From contig NZ_CP046120.1 in NCBI RefSeq assembly GCF_009707465.1, positions 2,013,501 through 2,077,500 on the forward strand: a DNA stretch of 64,000 nt, in the 5' to 3' direction. Positions 62,076 through 64,000 of the stretch are shown one piece after another. Position numbers and translations under genes: made by a program. Source of the stretch: Novosphingobium sp. Gsoil 351 (GTDB taxonomy: Bacteria > Pseudomonadota > Alphaproteobacteria > Sphingomonadales > Sphingomonadaceae). The notes beneath the pieces are model-generated. The model searched no databases, was not told the DNA's origin, and saw only the letters and a program-made list of their open reading frames with translations. Position 1 is the stretch's first letter. Every line of letters starts with the position of its first letter.

Positions 62076-62707
62076 GCGATCCTGACGAAACCGAACGCGC
62101 GCGGCTGCTGTTCGCGGGGCGGATCGAGTTTCTCAAGAGCGCGCCGTCGCTCCAGTTTCTGCCCGAAGCGGACTTTCCCGAGATCGCCTTCGCGGGCCGT
62201 TCGAACGTCGGCAAGAGCTCGCTGCTCAACGCGGTGACCGGGCGCCGGAGCATCGCCCGTGCCTCGGTCACTCCGGGGCGGACGCAGGAGCTGAACTTCT
62301 TCGAGCTGGGCGAGCCGACCAGGCTGCGGCTGGTCGACATGCCCGGCTACGGCTTCGCCAAGGCTCCGCCCGAAGTGGCCAAGAAGTGGCAGCGGCTGGT
62401 CCGCGATTTCCTGCGCGGGCGGGTGGTGCTCAAGCGCGTGCTGCTGCTGGTCGACAGCCGCCACGGGATCAAGCCGCCCGACCTCGAAATGATGACGACG
62501 CTCGACGAGGCGGCGGTGGTCTATCGCCTGGTCCTGACCAAGGCCGACAAGATCAAGCCGAGCGAGCTGGAGAAGGTCGTGACCGCCACCCTGGCGGAGG
62601 CGCGCAAGCATTCGGCCGCCTATCCGGAACTGCTGATCACCTCGTCGGAGACCAAGGCCGGTATCGCCGATCTGCGCCGCGCGGTGCTGGAGGATGCCGG
62701 GCTTTAG
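62072..62707 (+). CDS. yihA: Ribosome biogenesis GTP-binding protein YihA/YsxC (EngB)
   Basis: GTPase for 50S assembly, 211 residues: G1 AFAGRSNVGKSSLLNAVTG, G2 region TPGRTQELNFF, G3 RLVDMPGYGFAKAP, G4 LVLTKADKIK. GTG start at 62072 overlaps the yidC stop (GTGA). Confidence 0.96.
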   Translation: MSDPDETERARLLFAGRIEFLKSAPSLQFLPEADFPEIAFAGRSNVGKSSLLNAVTGRRSIARASVTPGRTQELNFFELGEPTRLRLVDMPGYGFAKAPPEVAKKWQRLVRDFLRGRVVLKRVLLLVDSRHGIKPPDLEMMTTLDEAAVVYRLVLTKADKIKPSELEKVVTATLAEARKHSAAYPELLITSSETKAGIADLRRAVLEDAGL

Positions 62708-62718
62708 CCTATCCCCTT

Positions 62719-62895
62719 TCAGGGACGAGGGCTCTTGCGTCGCCACCGGCGCCAGCCAAACCAGCAGAGCCCTGCGCAAACCAGCCCGGCCAGCACCCAT
62801 CCGGCCGCCTTTGCCACCACGATCCCCACCGCGATCAGCGCGCCGAAGGTCAGTCCCCAGCTGAGGTCGACGATGAATTGGGAGATGACGTCCAT
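62719..62895 (-). CDS. Small membrane protein of unknown function
   Basis: 58 residues from ATG 62895: MDVISQFIVDLSWGLTFGAL, two closely spaced hydrophobic stretches (ALIAVGIVVAKAAGWVLAGL and LVCAGLCWFGW) and a basic tail RRWRRKSPRP. No family is recognised. An in-frame start at 62922 is less likely. It follows the VOC gene by 7 bp on the same strand. Confidence 0.6.
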   Translation of the reverse strand: MDVISQFIVDLSWGLTFGALIAVGIVVAKAAGWVLAGLVCAGLCWFGWRRWRRKSPRP

Positions 62896-62902
62896 CGCGC
62901 CC

Positions 62903-63337
62903 CTATCGGGCGAAGAGTCCATCGAGGCTAGCGAAGGCTTTCATTTCCAAGGCATTTCCGCTGGGGTCACGGAAGAACATCGTCGCCTGTTCGCCCGGTT
63001 CGCCCTTGAAGCGGATGGTGGGTTCGATCTCGAAGCGGGTGCCCGCGGCGACCAGCCGCTCGGCCAGTTCGTGCCACTGGGCCATATCGAGCACCACCCC
63101 GAAATGCGGCACGGGTACCGCGTGACCGTCGACCGCGTTGGTGCGTTCGTCCGAGCTCGCCGCGCGCCCGTAGCCGGTGTCGGTTCGATGCGCGACGATC
63201 TGATGGCCGTGGAAATCGAAATCGACCCAGTCGTCAGCGCTGCGCCCTTCGGGGCAGCCCAGCACCCCGCCGTAGAACGCCCGCGCCTCGGCGATGTCGC
63301 GGACGGGGAAGGCGAGATGGAACGGGCGCAAGCTCAT
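62903..63337 (-). CDS. VOC (glyoxalase/dioxygenase) family protein
   Basis: 144 residues in two beta-alpha-beta-beta-beta modules: [49 protein letters not shown], and [19 protein letters not shown]. Metal-ligand-type residues are H8 and the C-terminal glutamate in NALEM. Substrate unknown. Divergent from the glutathione transferase gene. Confidence 0.92.
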   Translation of the reverse strand: MSLRPFHLAFPVRDIAEARAFYGGVLGCPEGRSADDWVDFDFHGHQIVAHRTDTGYGRAASSDERTNAVDGHAVPVPHFGVVLDMAQWHELAERLVAAGTRFEIEPTIRFKGEPGEQATMFFRDPSGNALEMKAFASLDGLFAR

Positions 63338-63411
63338 GGAGTTGTGCTACCGGTTCATTCTCGACTTCGCCAGACTGAACGCTTAATCCCGCCCGGTATC
63401 AGGGGCATCGC

Positions 63412-64000
63412 ATGAAGCTGATCATCGGCAACAAGAACTATTCGAGCTGGAGCTTGCGCGGCTGGCTGGCGTGCAAGCAATCGGGGCTGGGCTTCGAGGA
63501 GATCACGGTCCCGCTCTATGGCGACGACTGGGACGAGGCCAAGAAGCAGGCCGAGGACCTCGCCCCCAGCCAGGGCAAGGTGCCGATCCTGTGGGACGGC
63601 GAATGCGTGGTGTGGGACAGCCTGGCGATCATCGATTTCCTCGCCGACCGCGTCGGCCGCGACCGCTTCTGGCCCAAGGATGAAACCGCGCGCGGCATGG
63701 CCCGCTCGATGGTCGCCGAGATGCATTCGAGCTACCTTCCCCTGCGCCGCCAGTTGCCGATGAACGTACGCCGCAAGATCGAAGGCATCGAGCCCACCGA
63801 GGAGACCCGCGCCGACATCGTCCGGATCCTGGGACTGTGGGCCGAGGCGCGGGCGCGGTTCGGCAAGGGCGGGCCGTTCCTGTTCGGTAGCTTCGGAGCC
63901 GCCGACATCATCTACGCCCCGGTGGTCAGTCGGTTCATCAGCTATGGCGTGCCCGTGCCCGGCTTCGCGGTCGCCTATATGCAGGCGGTGTGGGAGCACG
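63412..64000 (+). CDS. Glutathione S-transferase family protein (3' end beyond window)
   Basis: 196 codons visible. N-terminal thioredoxin-like domain MKLIIGNKNYSSWSLRGWLA with the SSW/S active-site region, GKVPILWDGECVVWDSLAII for the glutathione site (VP and WDS), then a helical C-domain. The protein starts at ATG 63412 and runs off the window edge with no stop. Likely complete at about 215-230 residues. Substrate unknown. Confidence 0.93.
   Translation, partial: MKLIIGNKNYSSWSLRGWLACKQSGLGFEEITVPLYGDDWDEAKKQAEDLAPSQGKVPILWDGECVVWDSLAIIDFLADRVGRDRFWPKDETARGMARSMVAEMHSSYLPLRRQLPMNVRRKIEGIEPTEETRADIVRILGLWAEARARFGKGGPFLFGSFGAADIIYAPVVSRFISYGVPVPGFAVAYMQAVWEH

Overview
The window is a GC-rich (by eye about two-thirds G+C) chromosomal segment of an alphaproteobacterium, most likely of the order Sphingomonadales. 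The signs are a SciP/DUF1153 cell-cycle regulator, a bacterial NDUFA12-type complex I accessory protein, DUF2155 and DUF3035 lipoproteins, the mutM/ubiE/ubiB block beside rpsT and dnaA, the rpmH-rnpA-yidD-yidC-yihA block, and dispersed palindromic intergenic repeats of a kind I associate with sphingomonads. Nearly all of it is core housekeeping DNA. I see no integrase, transposase, phage block or CRISPR array.

Layout. 1-4080: nusG (cut by the window edge) and secE, a large multidomain class III adenylate cyclase, tRNA-Trp. 4169-6895: aat converging on and overlapping a minus-strand operon recX, DUF192, NDUFA12, DUF2155. 7053-11532: a fatty-acyl-AMP ligase and a four-PAS hybrid histidine kinase. 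11543-13365: minus-strand group of a NadR-like kinase, pnuC, an arsenate-reductase-like protein and a monooxygenase. 13518-16321: aroC and a dicarboxylate/amino-acid symporter preceded by a five-copy 19-bp tandem repeat. 16469-21613: nth, dapB, a sirtuin, a ThiF/HesA protein, dnaA, rpsT. 21740-27177: mutM diverging from ubiE-ubiB-acyltransferase, then mnmA. 27333-34579: a small unknown protein with sciP, an adaptor and RND pump in one open frame, DUF445, a GNAT protein. 34584-37487: sucC-etfB-etfA. 37652-42366: CysQ-like phosphatase, aldo/keto reductase, OmpA-type lipoprotein, CNNM/CorC-type protein, DUF3035. 42366-49889: lspA, ileS, ribF, folA, purK, purE, gpmA and a 46-residue conserved-looking protein. 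49976-57435: tRNA-Thr, FMN reductase, quinone oxidoreductase, GNAT, threonine aldolase, EamA transporter, an SDR protein and pepN. 57484-64000: pgeF, a comM remnant, a secreted ClpP-like protein, the rpmH-to-yihA block, a small membrane protein, a VOC protein and a glutathione transferase cut by the edge.

How the genes work together: neighbours are often joined by 4-base stop/start overlaps (ATGA, GTGA, TTGA), implying translational coupling (recX/DUF192, ubiE/ubiB, etfB/etfA, purK/folA/ribF, ileS/lspA, rnpA/yidD, yidC/yihA). pnuC plus the NadR-like kinase form a nicotinamide riboside uptake-and-trap pair.

The most notable points are: (1) four otherwise normal genes (ubiE, the acyltransferase, ileS, pepN) each broken by a single-base indel, three of them in G runs, which argues for sequence error rather than gene loss; (2) two unrelated-looking intergenic elements of about 140 bp (16330-16466 and 45897-46038) that share one skeleton but carry different terminal inverted repeats; (3) the adaptor-RND single frame, which is topologically awkward; (4) a five-copy 19-bp tandem repeat before the symporter; (5) a truncated comM. 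I did not find a convincing wholly new multi-gene system.
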